Source: an uncultured Lachnospiraceae bacterium (GTDB taxonomy: Bacteria > Bacillota > Clostridia > Lachnospirales > Lachnospiraceae). From it: 33,788 bases of DNA. The notes below the pieces were generated by a model. It searched no databases, was not told the origin of the DNA, and saw only the letters and a list, made by a program, of their open reading frames with translations. Positions within the stretch are counted from its first letter, which is position 1; the number at the start of each line of letters is the position of its first letter. Where the stretch lies: positions 1 through 33,788 of the forward strand of contig CAJUAE010000031.1 of the NCBI GenBank assembly GCA_910583965.1, read 5' to 3'. The translations under genes were made by a program, and so were the position numbers. Of the stretch, positions 17,272-25,029 are shown piece by piece.

Positions 17272-19410
17272 ATGGCTGAGGAATTCAATTTAGACGGAAT
17301 GGTGGACATATACATTTATGAGAATGGCCAACTTTTGGAAAATCTTGAGGAGATTGTGTTAGAAACCAAGGATGACGAAGCTTTTGATGAGAACAGTATC
17401 AATGAGATATTTAGAATCATGCATACAATCAAGGGTTCATCAGGAGTCATGATGTATGATAACATTATGAAGGTGTCACATAAGCTGGAAGATATTTTTT
17501 ATTATCTGAGAGAGAACATTGGTATTAAAGAGCCTCATATGGAGCTTACGGATATCGTTTTTCAGGTTATGGACTTTATCAATGGAGAGATGGAAAAAAT
17601 TAAAGATGGCAATGATCCAGACGGTGATAATTTGCAGTTGATAGAGCTGATGGATAAGTTTTTAGTGAATCTGAAAGGAGCAGCAGATTCGCCTAAGGAG
17701 GCAGAAAAAGAGCAGCCACCGGCTCCAGAAACTTCATCTAACATGGGGCTTGGACCCAATCAGTTTTATATTGCGCCGCAGGTTTCAGGAACAGCAAAGT
17801 GTTTCCGAATTAAAATTACATATCACGAAGATACACAGATGAGCAATTTGCGTGCATATTCGGCGACATATGCCTTGAAGGAATATACAGAAGATGTACA
17901 TTACTGGCCAGAAGATATCCTCACAGATGAAAATTCTTCTGACACAATATTGGCAGAAGGTTTTCTGATGCTTGTGAGAGGAGATTTTACAGAAGACAAA
18001 CTGCGTGAGTTGCTTGATACTACCTCTGAAATTAGTGATATTATGATTTCAGAGTGCGCTGTTGCAGAATTTGAAAGGGGCTTTTCGGATGAGCCTGTTC
18101 AGGAGGAAAGTGCAGAAGTACCTGCAACAGATATAGAGGTGCAAAAGAAGGAAGAAGCACATCCACAACCAGGCGATTATGTTATTCAAAAAGAAGCTGG
18201 AAAAGCAAAACAGATTACAAAGAAAAAGAAAAAAGAAGTAAAACAGGCTTTTATGAGTGTCAACATTGACAAGATGAATATGTTGATGGATTTGATGGGT
18301 GAGATGGTTATCGCAGAGTCTGTGGTACTTCAAAATCCTGATTTGCAAGTGCCGAACCTTGACCTTTCCAATTTTCAGAAGGCAGCATCGCAGCTTTCTA
18401 AAATTACGACCGAAATGCAAGAACTTATTATGTCTATGAGAATGATGCCGCTTACCAACACATTCCAGAAAATGAATAGAACAGTTTTCGATATGTCAAG
18501 GAAACTTGGAAAAAATATTGAATTTGAAATGATTGGTGACACAACAGAAGTTGATAAAAATATTATTGAAAATATTTCTGATCCATTGATGCATCTGGTC
18601 AGAAATTCAGTGGATCACGGTGTAGAAACGCCTGAGGAACGTCGAGCTGCTGGAAAGACAGAACCAGCAAAAGTTACACTTGAAGCGAAGAACGAAGGCG
18701 GTAAAGTATGGATTTCTGTCAAGGATAATGGAAAAGGACTTAGCAGGAATAAACTTTATAAAAAGGCATGGGAAAATGGTATTCTTCCAGACAATCGAAT
18801 TGAGAGTGACTATAGTGATAAAGAAATTTTCCAATTTATTACGTTTCCAGGATTTTCTACCAAGGAAAAGGTGACAGAATTTTCTGGCCGTGGTGTAGGA
18901 ATGGATGTTGTAGTCAAGAACATTCAAAAAATTGGCGGTGTACTCGACATTGATTCGGTTGAGGGTGAAGGCACAACAATGACAATGAAAATTCCATTGA
19001 CAATGGCAATTATAGATGGTATTGTTATGCGCAATGGCAATACAAAGTTTGTGATGGAGACTGGTGCAATCAAACAGTTCATTCGCGTGACAGACAATCA
19101 ACTAATCCATGAGCCAAATGGTGAAGAGTACGTGATGATTCGAGGAGAATGCTATCCGATACTTCGACTTAGCCAAAAGTATCATTTAGAAGATGCAGTT
19201 ACAGATGTGGAAGATGGTGTTATGCTTCTTCTTGAATATGAAGGAAACACGCTTTGTGTATTGATTGATGAGTTAGTCGGAACACAAGAAATCGTTGTAA
19301 AGCCAATTCCGCCTTACGTTAAGAAGGTACATGGTATCTCTGGATGTACACAGCTTGGCGATGGCAGCATTGCATTAATTCTTGATGTAAGTGGATTGAT
19401 GCAAGATTGA
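17272..19410 (+). CDS. cheA: CheA chemotaxis histidine kinase
   Basis: The 712-residue product starts behind GGAAGGGG and has the full CheA architecture. P1/Hpt is at about residues 1-105 with phospho-acceptor His51 (RIMHTIKGSSG). A P2-like response-regulator docking domain lies at about 160-268. A charged linker with a KKKKK stretch is followed by the P3 dimerisation helices (about 325-390). P4 ATPase is about 395-575 with N-box HLVRNSVDHGVE, G1 DNGKGLS, G2 GRGVGMDVV and G3 GEGTTMTMK. P5 CheW-like domain fills the rest. It receives signals from methyl-accepting receptors and phosphorylates CheY/CheB. No cheW, cheY or flagellar gene is near; instead it is followed by a lone Hpt protein and a membrane protein, so it may serve a specialised pathway. 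Confidence 0.95.
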   Translation: MAEEFNLDGMVDIYIYENGQLLENLEEIVLETKDDEAFDENSINEIFRIMHTIKGSSGVMMYDNIMKVSHKLEDIFYYLRENIGIKEPHMELTDIVFQVMDFINGEMEKIKDGNDPDGDNLQLIELMDKFLVNLKGAADSPKEAEKEQPPAPETSSNMGLGPNQFYIAPQVSGTAKCFRIKITYHEDTQMSNLRAYSATYALKEYTEDVHYWPEDILTDENSSDTILAEGFLMLVRGDFTEDKLRELLDTTSEISDIMISECAVAEFERGFSDEPVQEESAEVPATDIEVQKKEEAHPQPGDYVIQKEAGKAKQITKKKKKEVKQAFMSVNIDKMNMLMDLMGEMVIAESVVLQNPDLQVPNLDLSNFQKAASQLSKITTEMQELIMSMRMMPLTNTFQKMNRTVFDMSRKLGKNIEFEMIGDTTEVDKNIIENISDPLMHLVRNSVDHGVETPEERRAAGKTEPAKVTLEAKNEGGKVWISVKDNGKGLSRNKLYKKAWENGILPDNRIESDYSDKEIFQFITFPGFSTKEKVTEFSGRGVGMDVVVKNIQKIGGVLDIDSVEGEGTTMTMKIPLTMAIIDGIVMRNGNTKFVMETGAIKQFIRVTDNQLIHEPNGEEYVMIRGECYPILRLSQKYHLEDAVTDVEDGVMLLLEYEGNTLCVLIDELVGTQEIVVKPIPPYVKKVHGISGCTQLGDGSIALILDVSGLMQD

Positions 19411-19431
19411 TGGCTGATGGAGGGATATTAC

Positions 19432-19782
19432 ATGGAAGTAAATCAAAAGAAATATTTAGAAGAAAAAGGATTTGACGTGGATGGAACAATGAAACGCTTC
19501 TTAAATAATGAGACGTTGTATCTGAAATGCCTGAAAAAGTTTTTGGATGATTCGAGCTTTGAAAAGTTAAAAGAAGGCTACGAGAAGGGGAATTGTAAGG
19601 AGGCTTTTGAGGGAGCACATACAATGAAAGGATTTGTATCAAATCTAGGAATTAACAAGATATATCATTTATTGATTCCTATGGTAGAGAAGCTCAGGGT
19701 TCAGGACATGAACCTTGAACAGGAAATGAAACAATTAGAAGCGTTATATGTAGACGCCTATAAGACAATTGAGAGTCTTTGA
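19432..19782 (+). CDS. stand-alone histidine phosphotransfer (Hpt) protein
   Basis: The ATG at 19432 is preferred because GGAGGG (19419-19424) lies seven bases upstream; the ATG at 19417 overlaps it. The 116-residue product is one helical Hpt domain with phospho-accepting His63 in AHTMKGFVSNLG. It starts 21 bases after the cheA stop, so the two are probably co-transcribed. Hpt proteins relay phosphate between response-regulator receiver domains. Its position suggests that it either draws phosphate from a CheA-fed regulator or acts as a phosphate sink, but neither can be shown here. Confidence 0.85.
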   Translation: MEVNQKKYLEEKGFDVDGTMKRFLNNETLYLKCLKKFLDDSSFEKLKEGYEKGNCKEAFEGAHTMKGFVSNLGINKIYHLLIPMVEKLRVQDMNLEQEMKQLEALYVDAYKTIESL

Positions 19783-19837
19783 GAAGAAAGGTGTGTAGTA
19801 TGTCTACAAAGTTCAGTGAAAGACAGGAGAAATTCCT

Positions 19838-20413
19838 ATGGCAGATAAAACAGATTGGATTGTAGATGGGTTTCAATTTGGAACAGAGAAAGATGCGGAG
19901 CTTGCGAGAAATGAGCAACAGCGGATAGAACGACTTGAGGAAAAGCTGGATTATGAAAATCAGGATATGGTAAGCGCAGTGTATCAGAAAGCGATAAACA
20001 ATCGGGTATTTAGGACGCCTGTGGGATATGTATTCCTGAAAAAGTTGCAGCGGATTTTGCAACAAAGTACACTTTCAGGCGATACACCTGCAAATATTCC
20101 GGTGTATGGTGTCTATAGTATGCGAGAAAGTGCGAATCCTACCGTTGAGCGGGTTATAGCAAGCCGAAAGCCAGCAAAACAAAAGAACAAACAGGAATTT
20201 TTCAGCAGGAGAACTTCAATAGTTGCCAATATTATTTTGGTATTTTTGTTGGTTGCGGTGGTTGTGGTATCAACAATAGGCTCTGCACCTACTGTGTTTA
20301 ACTATGAAAATATATTGCAAAATCGTTATGCACAGTGGGAGCAACAACTGTCTGAACGGGAACAAGTAATCCGTGAAAAAGAGAAAGAGCTGTTGGGAAC
20401 GGATAAAAAGTAA
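19838..20413 (+). CDS. single-pass membrane protein of unknown function
   Basis: The 191-residue product begins behind AGGAG, 55 bases after the Hpt gene, and ends before a long hairpin terminator, so it is probably the last gene of the cheA unit. Residues about 18-40 are highly charged and may form a coiled coil (NEQQRIERLEEKLDYENQ). One transmembrane helix lies at about 130-150 (IVANIILVFLLVAVVVVSTI), preceded by a basic stretch, so the N-terminal two-thirds is probably cytoplasmic. The C-terminal 35 residues are again charged and helical (EQQLSEREQVIREKEKELL). I do not recognise the family; a role as receptor-like or scaffold partner is only a guess from context. Confidence 0.7.
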   Translation: MADKTDWIVDGFQFGTEKDAELARNEQQRIERLEEKLDYENQDMVSAVYQKAINNRVFRTPVGYVFLKKLQRILQQSTLSGDTPANIPVYGVYSMRESANPTVERVIASRKPAKQKNKQEFFSRRTSIVANIILVFLLVAVVVVSTIGSAPTVFNYENILQNRYAQWEQQLSEREQVIREKEKELLGTDKK

Positions 20414-20452
20414 GTCGCATTGTAGTTCATGTTATATAAGATAGAGATTGGG

Positions 20453-20508
20453 AGCTGTTTATAAAGAACTTGTAAAAATGGGATACAGGTTGTTTACGAA
20501 CAGCTTTT
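20453..20508 (+). terminator. long two-part hairpin terminator after the cheA unit
   Basis: AGCTGTT (20453-20459) pairs with AACAGCT (20499-20505) and, beyond a 2x2 internal loop, TAAAGAACTTGT (20462-20473) pairs with ACAGGTTGTTTA (20485-20496), with one mismatch. TTTT follows. Confidence 0.75.
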
Positions 20509-20540
20509 CTGTAATTTTAAAAAGCCATTTTCAATTTGAG

Positions 20541-20621
20541 CAGACAAAAGTAGCATGACGAAATATTGTCTGAATAAGTTATTAGTTAAAATAACGCAAT
20601 TAATATTTGAGATGTTATAAT
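20541..20621 (+). promoter_or_regulatory. possible control region of the response regulator gene
   Basis: CAGACAA (20541-20547) and TTGTCTG (20566-20572) are an exact inverted repeat, and TATAAT occurs at 20616-20621, about 77 bases before the gene. No good -35 box is seen at 17 bases, so the promoter may need an activator. Confidence 0.3.
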
Positions 20622-20697
20622 ATAAAAACAAAATGGTTAACATATAAAACTATCTTAATATAGAGAGTTTCCATATTAGAAAGGAGCTGATTTTAGT

Positions 20698-21372
20698 ATG
20701 AATAGACTTAAAATATTAGTGGTGGATGATGAAAGCAGAATGCGAAAGCTGGTGAAAGATTTTCTTGTCAAGCAAAATTATGAGGTGATTGAGGCTGGCG
20801 ACGGAAGCGAAGCACTTGATATGTTTTTTGCAAATCAAGAGACAGCACTTATTATACTAGATGTCATGATGCCCAAGATGGATGGATGGCAGGTCTGTAA
20901 AGAAATAAGAAATTATTCTAAAGTGCCCATTATTATGCTAACGGCGCGCGCAGACGAACGAGACGAACTCCAAGGATTTCAGCTAGGAGTTGATGAGTAT
21001 ATTGCCAAGCCATTTAGTCCTAAAATTCTTGTGGCGCGAGTGGAGGCAATTTTGCGTAGAACCAATCAAAGTACAGAAAATGAAGTGCTTGAATATGGCG
21101 AAATAATTATTAATAAGGCGGCACATGTAGTGACAATTAATGGTAAGAACATTGACTTGAGCTTTAAAGAATTTGAGTTATTGACTTATTTTATGGAGAA
21201 CAAAGGAATTGCGCTTTCAAGAGAAAAGATTCTCAATAGCGTGTGGAATTATGACTATTTTGGTGATGCCAGAACAATTGATACCCACGTGAAAAAATTG
21301 AGAAGTAAGCTAGGAGAGAAAGGTGATTTGATAAAAACTGTATGGGGAATGGGTTACAAGTTTGAAGTGTAA
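20698..21372 (+). CDS. OmpR/PhoB-family response regulator
   Basis: The 224-residue protein starts behind AAAGGAG. Its receiver domain (about 1-118) has the acidic pair Asp10/Asp11, phospho-acceptor Asp55 (LIILDVMMP), Thr in MLTARAD and Lys in YIAKPFSP. A winged-helix DNA-binding domain (about 130-222) ends with RTIDTHVKKLRSKLG and GMGYKFEV. The last codons coincide with a 24-bp sequence repeated 3.7 kb downstream, where the copy reads GMGYKFEVKE-stop. An element therefore appears to have integrated into this 3' end and replaced only the last two codons with a stop. No histidine kinase gene follows; if one did originally, it is not in this window. Confidence 0.93.
   Translation: MNRLKILVVDDESRMRKLVKDFLVKQNYEVIEAGDGSEALDMFFANQETALIILDVMMPKMDGWQVCKEIRNYSKVPIIMLTARADERDELQGFQLGVDEYIAKPFSPKILVARVEAILRRTNQSTENEVLEYGEIIINKAAHVVTINGKNIDLSFKEFELLTYFMENKGIALSREKILNSVWNYDYFGDARTIDTHVKKLRSKLGEKGDLIKTVWGMGYKFEV
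21346..21369 (+). repeat. left attachment site (24-bp core)
   Basis: GGAATGGGTT...TTTGAAGTG lies across the last eight codons of the response regulator and is identical to 25030-25053. Confidence 0.8.
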
Positions 21373-21390
21373 AGGTAGGGCTTGGTGAAA

Positions 21391-21444
21391 AAGAATGTAG
21401 TATTTACAAGGGCTTGAGGGCTGTTGGGAGTACGCGGTAAAGAG
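21391..21444 (+). repeat. left-arm sequence repeated after the right core
   Basis: The 54 bases from AAGAATGTAG to TAAAGAG match 25071-25124 at 46 of 54 positions, mostly transitions. Both copies follow a 24-bp core at the same distance within a few bases, so they are homologous element arms rather than chance similarity. Confidence 0.75.
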
Positions 21445-21585
21445 AAAAACTGATAAAGCCCTGTATGTTTAAAAGGGCAGTGTAAGACAGTCAGATACAT
21501 TGAAAAAATAATAGAATCGTGTTTTTAGACTTATGAGTATAGTTTATATATTTTTTTAAATAAAAAAGAAGGGAGCAATTGAACT

Positions 21586-21870
21586 ATGTCTAAAAACATA
21601 AGGGAACAATTATTTTTAACAGTGTACGAGGTGGCGGAAGTCATGAACATGGGAAAGAGCAAATGTTATGATTACATAAACAGCCCAGACTGTCCGTTCA
21701 GTGTAGTAAAAGTAGGAAGGCTTAAAAGGATACCATCAAACAGCTTCTTTCAATGGTATGACAGCTTAAAGTATCTGTGGGATTTTCCAAAAGTTTATCT
21801 AGTATCGCCTGGGCAGATTTGCCGAAGGTGTCCGAAACAACGTTTCCCAACTGGATATTGGAAACCGTGA
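21586..21870 (+). pseudogene. excisionase-like helix-turn-helix protein, C-terminus replaced by an IS110 fragment
   Basis: The product starts behind AAGGGAG and shows an HTH_17/excisionase-type fold over residues 10-62 (LTVYEVAEVMNMGKSKCYDYIN, then VVKVGRLKRIPSNSFFQWYD). From about residue 65 (base 21779) the frame runs antisense through a transposase remnant, so the last 30 residues are not native. Family knowledge: such small proteins direct excision of integrative elements or act as DNA-bending factors, and are normally next to an integrase, which is absent here. The DNA-binding part may still be made. Its place near the left attachment site fits an Xis role. Confidence 0.65.
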
Positions 21871-22010
21871 GACAGTTCTGCAAGCGGTTCTTTTCACTTG
21901 ATTTAAAGCAGGTCAGTTTGAAACGGTAGCGCATAAGGTCGCGAAGCTGGCGGATGTCAGCGGGCGGCATAAAGCTTCCGGCAACAAGATCATGCTTGAA
22001 CAGGTCAGAA
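21779..22010 (-). mobile_element. IS110-family transposase remnant
   Basis: The minus strand encodes a piece of a DEDD-type IS110 transposase: DLFKHDLVAGSFMPP, ADIRQLRDLMRYRFKLTCF, SEKNRLQNCLTVSNI and VVSDTFGKSAQAILDKLLENP. Only about 75 internal residues remain; a stop lies just upstream (22019-22021) and similarity ends at 21779 in the excisionase-like gene. Neither IS end nor the catalytic N-terminus is present, so it is inactive. Confidence 0.7.
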
Positions 22011-22106
22011 AAATACGGTCATCCGGCAGGCTGGACAGCCCACTCACCTCCCCGTGATTTGTAGTATACCGAGTTCCCTATAAGAAGAATTATAAAGAAA
22101 AAAATA

Positions 22107-22148
22107 CGCTCAGGCAAACCATTTTCATTGCATTTTGTGCCTTGAGCG
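22107..22148 (+). other. hairpin before a decayed small gene
   Basis: CGCTCAGGCA (22107-22116) pairs with TGCCTTGAGCG (22138-22148) with a single bulged base and a 21-base loop. It has no T run. Its place 12 bases before the next start suggests an element-borne leader or spacer hairpin. Confidence 0.45.
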
Positions 22149-22159
22149 AAGCGAAAGGA

Positions 22160-22380
22160 ATGGATATAAAAATGATAAGGAATTATTTAGACAAAAAAGG
22201 GTTTGAATTTAAGCAAGGGAGTGTAAAGAAAACATTCGGGATACAGGTTAGTATGATTAGTGAGGGCATAGACAGCGGGCTGTTTATTTCATAATAAATG
22301 TAATAGGGAATGAGTACAACAGGATACTTGCAGATGAACTGTTTGAGAACTGTGCAGAGGATATGAAGGGGGAGGAAACA
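22160..22380 (+). pseudogene. remnant of a small element gene, frameshifted
   Basis: A 44-codon frame (22160-22294, NYLDKKGFEFKQGSVKKTFGIQ) ends at a stop. Coding-like sequence resumes in another frame (about 22297-22380, NEYNRILADELFENCAEDM). The two pieces may be one former gene broken by a frameshift. I do not recognise the family. Confidence 0.4.
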
Positions 22381-22381
22381 G

Positions 22382-22567
22382 ATGAAGTACCAGCTGACAA
22401 GCATACGAAAGGGGAATGCGGTATCCATCTTGCAGGTGTTTATGGATGGACGCAGGGTTGAAATAGGAAGGTTTCTCCTTCCAGATGACAGACAATGGAG
22501 ATTAGACTGTATATTTTTGGACGACATTTTAGCAGCATACAGGAAACGGATGAAGAAAATCATATAA
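22382..22567 (+). CDS. 61-residue protein of unknown function
   Basis: A very strong ribosome-binding site (GAAGGGGGAGG) precedes the ATG at 22382. The small basic product (MKYQLTSIRKGNAVSILQVF, then RRVEIGRFLLPDDRQWRLD) has no recognised domain and no membrane segment. A hairpin with a T run follows, so it can be a real short transcription unit of the mobile element. It could also be the last fragment of the decayed gene just upstream. Confidence 0.5.
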   Translation: MKYQLTSIRKGNAVSILQVFMDGRRVEIGRFLLPDDRQWRLDCIFLDDILAAYRKRMKKII

Positions 22568-22587
22568 GGAAAACAGGAAGAAGCAAT

Positions 22588-22631
22588 AAAAGCCATGCCG
22601 GATAAAGTCTGTGTAGGGCTTTTATTTTTTT
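22588..22631 (+). terminator. intrinsic terminator in the mobile element
   Basis: AAAAGCC (22588-22594) pairs with GGCTTTT (22617-22623) across a 22-base loop and is followed by ATTTTTTT. Confidence 0.6.
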
Positions 22632-22705
22632 GAAAGTTTAACTTAGGAATGATACTGCAAAAAAGAAAACGTGATACTAAAAATTTGATAAAAAAGTTCA
22701 GTCTT

Positions 22706-22907
22706 AAAATTTCAGAATTTTAGAAAAATCATTTTTATATAAAATTTCAGAATTTCAGGAAAATTATTTTTTGCAAAACAGAAATTTATTGAAAAAGGTA
22801 AAAAATAAGTGGTTTTTTATCAGAAAAAAATTATTTCGAGAAAAAGAAAGAGAAAGAATTTACCCCAAATTTCATAAAGAACAAAAGTTTTATATAAAAT
22901 TTCAGAA
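22706..22907 (+). repeat. three direct repeats of AAAATTTCAGAA in an AT-rich zone
   Basis: The 12-mer occurs at 22706-22717, 22741-22752 and 22896-22907, each extended on one side by similar A/T sequence; a partial copy lies near 22866. The spacing is irregular (35 and 155 bases). The pattern is iteron-like, but the AT-richness makes short repeats more likely by chance. Confidence 0.4.
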
Positions 22908-23622
22908 ATTTTGTAAAATACAGCTTTTTATAAAATCAATAAGACTGCTTAAAGAAACCAGTACAGCATTCTCACTAAAATACAACAGAAAAAACCGTCT
23001 GTCCCGCCAACAGACATATGAGAAAAACAGCGTTAAGATAAAGCTTCCCCCAATCGTAATAAGCATTATGAGCAGTCCAAGGACAAACGGGCATTTTACA
23101 ATAAACAAGGAGTGGCGTGTAGAAGATAAAAGGTTCAATGAAATCAACATAAGCGCGGAACATATGGACAGACCAATAGAAAATATCATGGGAACATTAC
23201 TGCATGAGATGGTACATTACTACTGCCAGATAAACGGGATAGCAGATGTATCCCAGAATGGCAGATACCATAATAAGAAGTTTAAGGAAGAGGCAGAAAA
23301 GAGAGGTTTAATTATATCACAGGGACAATACATAGGTTGGAGTAAAACGGAACCAGGTGAGGAATTTAAGAATGTATTGAAAGAACATGGAATAGAGAAG
23401 CCCATAGATATTAACAGGGACGGCATTATAGACATGACAGTTTTACCGGGAAATGGCAGTGAGAGTGGTGAAACTGACAAAAATAAAATGCAGCCTAAAA
23501 AGCCAAAGTGCAGTACAAGAAAATATAAATGTCCTTCATGTGGAAACAGCTTTCGTGCAACAAAGGATATCAATGTAATGTGCATGGACTGCAATGAGGT
23601 GTTTATAAAGGCTGAAAAATAG
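22771..23622 (+). CDS. SprT-like zinc metallopeptidase domain protein (start uncertain)
   Basis: The frame from a TTG at 22771 (AGGAAAA upstream) gives 283 residues. The first 85 or so are Lys/Phe-rich and cross the AT-rich repeat zone, so the true start may be different or the 5' end lost; the next Met is at about base 23068. From about residue 90 it resembles SprT-like proteins: LPPIVISIMSS, NEINISAEHM, the zinc motif HEMVHYYC (HExxH) with a third His in NGRYHNKKF. A C-terminal zinc ribbon follows (KCPSCGN...CMDC). Family members cut DNA-bound proteins or act as antirestriction-like factors, and SprT-like genes are common on integrative elements. It is the best-preserved cargo gene here. 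Confidence 0.7.
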   Translation: MQNRNLLKKVKNKWFFIRKKLFREKERERIYPKFHKEQKFYIKFQKFCKIQLFIKSIRLLKETSTAFSLKYNRKNRLSRQQTYEKNSVKIKLPPIVISIMSSPRTNGHFTINKEWRVEDKRFNEINISAEHMDRPIENIMGTLLHEMVHYYCQINGIADVSQNGRYHNKKFKEEAEKRGLIISQGQYIGWSKTEPGEEFKNVLKEHGIEKPIDINRDGIIDMTVLPGNGSESGETDKNKMQPKKPKCSTRKYKCPSCGNSFRATKDINVMCMDCNEVFIKAEK

Positions 23623-23625
23623 AAG

Positions 23626-23649
23626 GACTTGGAAGTGTACTTCCAAGTC
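23626..23649 (+). terminator. hairpin after the SprT-like gene
   Basis: GACTTGGAAGT and ACTTCCAAGTC are an exact 11-bp inverted repeat with a 2-base centre, three bases after the stop. There is no T run, so termination is likely but not certain. Confidence 0.5.
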
Positions 23650-23847
23650 TGGGCTGTAAATTAAATACGTCATTATAAGCATAAAGGCATATAATTATAA
23701 TATAAAGTATTATAATAAAGAGTACAAGGAAGAAAAAGGAGAAATATAAATACATCAGATAATAATTGATAGATAGATTCAAGTGCATTATAATAAGGAA
23801 AAGAACAGGGATAAAATATAAGTTCATTTAGAGAAAGGATGGTACGT

Positions 23848-24213
23848 ATGGAAAATATTAATGTAGACAAGGTGTTTCAAGACTATGGTTTGGAGGTACA
23901 ACAGGTAGAACCTTATGTGTACAAGGTATTGAATACAGAAAAAGAGATTAGCACAGAAGAGCTTCAAAAGGATTTAACAAACTGTATACTATTAACATCT
24001 GACCGAACAGGATATAAAAAACTAAGTACAGGAGGATATTATACATTAGCATATATTTATTATATAATACTTGGTAAAAATAATGAGGAATTAGGTTATA
24101 AATATGATGAAATAGCAAGCAAACAGTTTGAGGAAGTGATATATGACTGCTACGAATTTAATCCTAAATTGGAATATACAATAGATACGATATATGCAAA
24201 GGGAGAGGCTTAA
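23848..24213 (+). CDS. 121-residue protein of unknown function
   Basis: The ATG at 23848 is preferred over the one at 23839, which overlaps the AAAGGA ribosome-binding site. The acidic product (NVDKVFQDYGLEVQQVEPYVYKV near the start) has no recognised domain, signal peptide or membrane helix. Its stop is two bases before the next start, so it is translationally linked to the retropepsin-like gene and may be its partner or substrate. It lies within the mobile element and is very AT-rich. Confidence 0.65.
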   Translation: MENINVDKVFQDYGLEVQQVEPYVYKVLNTEKEISTEELQKDLTNCILLTSDRTGYKKLSTGGYYTLAYIYYIILGKNNEELGYKYDEIASKQFEEVIYDCYEFNPKLEYTIDTIYAKGEA

Positions 24214-24215
24214 AT

Positions 24216-24758
24216 ATGAAAATTAATAAGACAGAATTAAAAAAGAAAGCTAATCCAGCTACAAGGGCGTTTAATAGAGAATCATATTTTACAGATATAA
24301 AATTTGTTTTGAATACTAAACCAGTAAAAATAACAACAAAAATAGATACAGGTGCGACATATACGGTTATAGGATTAGAGAATAAAGGATTGATAAGATT
24401 TAAAGATAAGATAATGAAAAGCAGCATGAGGGGAATTGCATATGATGCATCAGGCACAGAACTAAAACTATATGGCTACATCGTAGAAAATTTCAGACTT
24501 ACAGATGAAATCACCTTGGACAAAATCAAACTCTTTTTCTCTGAGGATATAGGAAACAAAGCGTTATTAGGAATGGACATATTAAGTTTATTCGATTTCC
24601 AATATTTAAAGGAAAAGCGGCAGAATTACGGAACATTCTGGATAAATAATTATGATGAAGCATTAAAAGAACTCCAAGTAAGAAGATTAAACAAAGACAT
24701 AGACTACATAGACCCGATTTTAATTGCTGCTATAGATGATACAAGAGAAAATCAATAA
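24216..24758 (+). CDS. retropepsin-like aspartic protease
   Basis: The 180-residue product starts two bases after the previous stop behind GGGAGAGG. Residues about 30-125 match a clan AA retropepsin-like fold: catalytic motif KIDTGATYTVIG (Asp-Thr-Gly), a flap-like GTELKLYGYIVENF segment, and the closing ALLGMDIL motif. Such domains act as homodimers, one Asp from each subunit. No signal peptide is present. No polyprotein, gag or reverse transcriptase gene is nearby, so it is a bacterial stand-alone type. Bases 24510-24532 recur at 25127-25149 in the collapsed second element copy. Substrate unknown; the adjacent 121-residue protein is one candidate. Confidence 0.75.
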   Translation: MKINKTELKKKANPATRAFNRESYFTDIKFVLNTKPVKITTKIDTGATYTVIGLENKGLIRFKDKIMKSSMRGIAYDASGTELKLYGYIVENFRLTDEITLDKIKLFFSEDIGNKALLGMDILSLFDFQYLKEKRQNYGTFWINNYDEALKELQVRRLNKDIDYIDPILIAAIDDTRENQ

Positions 24759-24760
24759 AG

Positions 24761-24783
24761 TTTATCATGCTGCATATGATAAA
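24761..24783 (+). other. hairpin after the retropepsin-like gene
   Basis: TTTATCAT and ATGATAAA form an exact 8-bp stem with a 7-base loop two bases after the stop. No T run follows. Confidence 0.4.
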
Positions 24784-25029
24784 GACATAAAAACTTTGGA
24801 AGTACACTGACAAAATATTACTATTGCTGGAAGTAAAACCAGTGTGCAAGATATTAATGGACATTGCCTTTTGGAAAAAGGTGCGTTAAAATAGTTTTAA
24901 GGTGGAGGGAAAGAAAAACTACCAGAAAACTACCAAAGTATCTGGAGTAGATGGAAAAATAGAGAATATATAGAATAGATAAGGTTAAGAATGGAAAAGA
25001 AAGTAGTAAATGAAGTAAAAGGTATAAAA
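24784..25029. other. right-end region of the mobile element without a recognisable gene
   Basis: The stretch has no open frame of useful length. A 23-codon frame begins at 24991 and runs through the right core (KGIKGMGYKFEVKE-stop, to 25062); it is the relic of the regulator end, not a gene. The place where an integrase gene would be expected is empty. Confidence 0.5.

Noticed and set aside
24216..24758. Prophage or retroelement origin of the retropepsin-like gene
   Set aside because: No reverse transcriptase, capsid or other phage gene is present; a stand-alone bacterial clan AA protease is the simpler reading.
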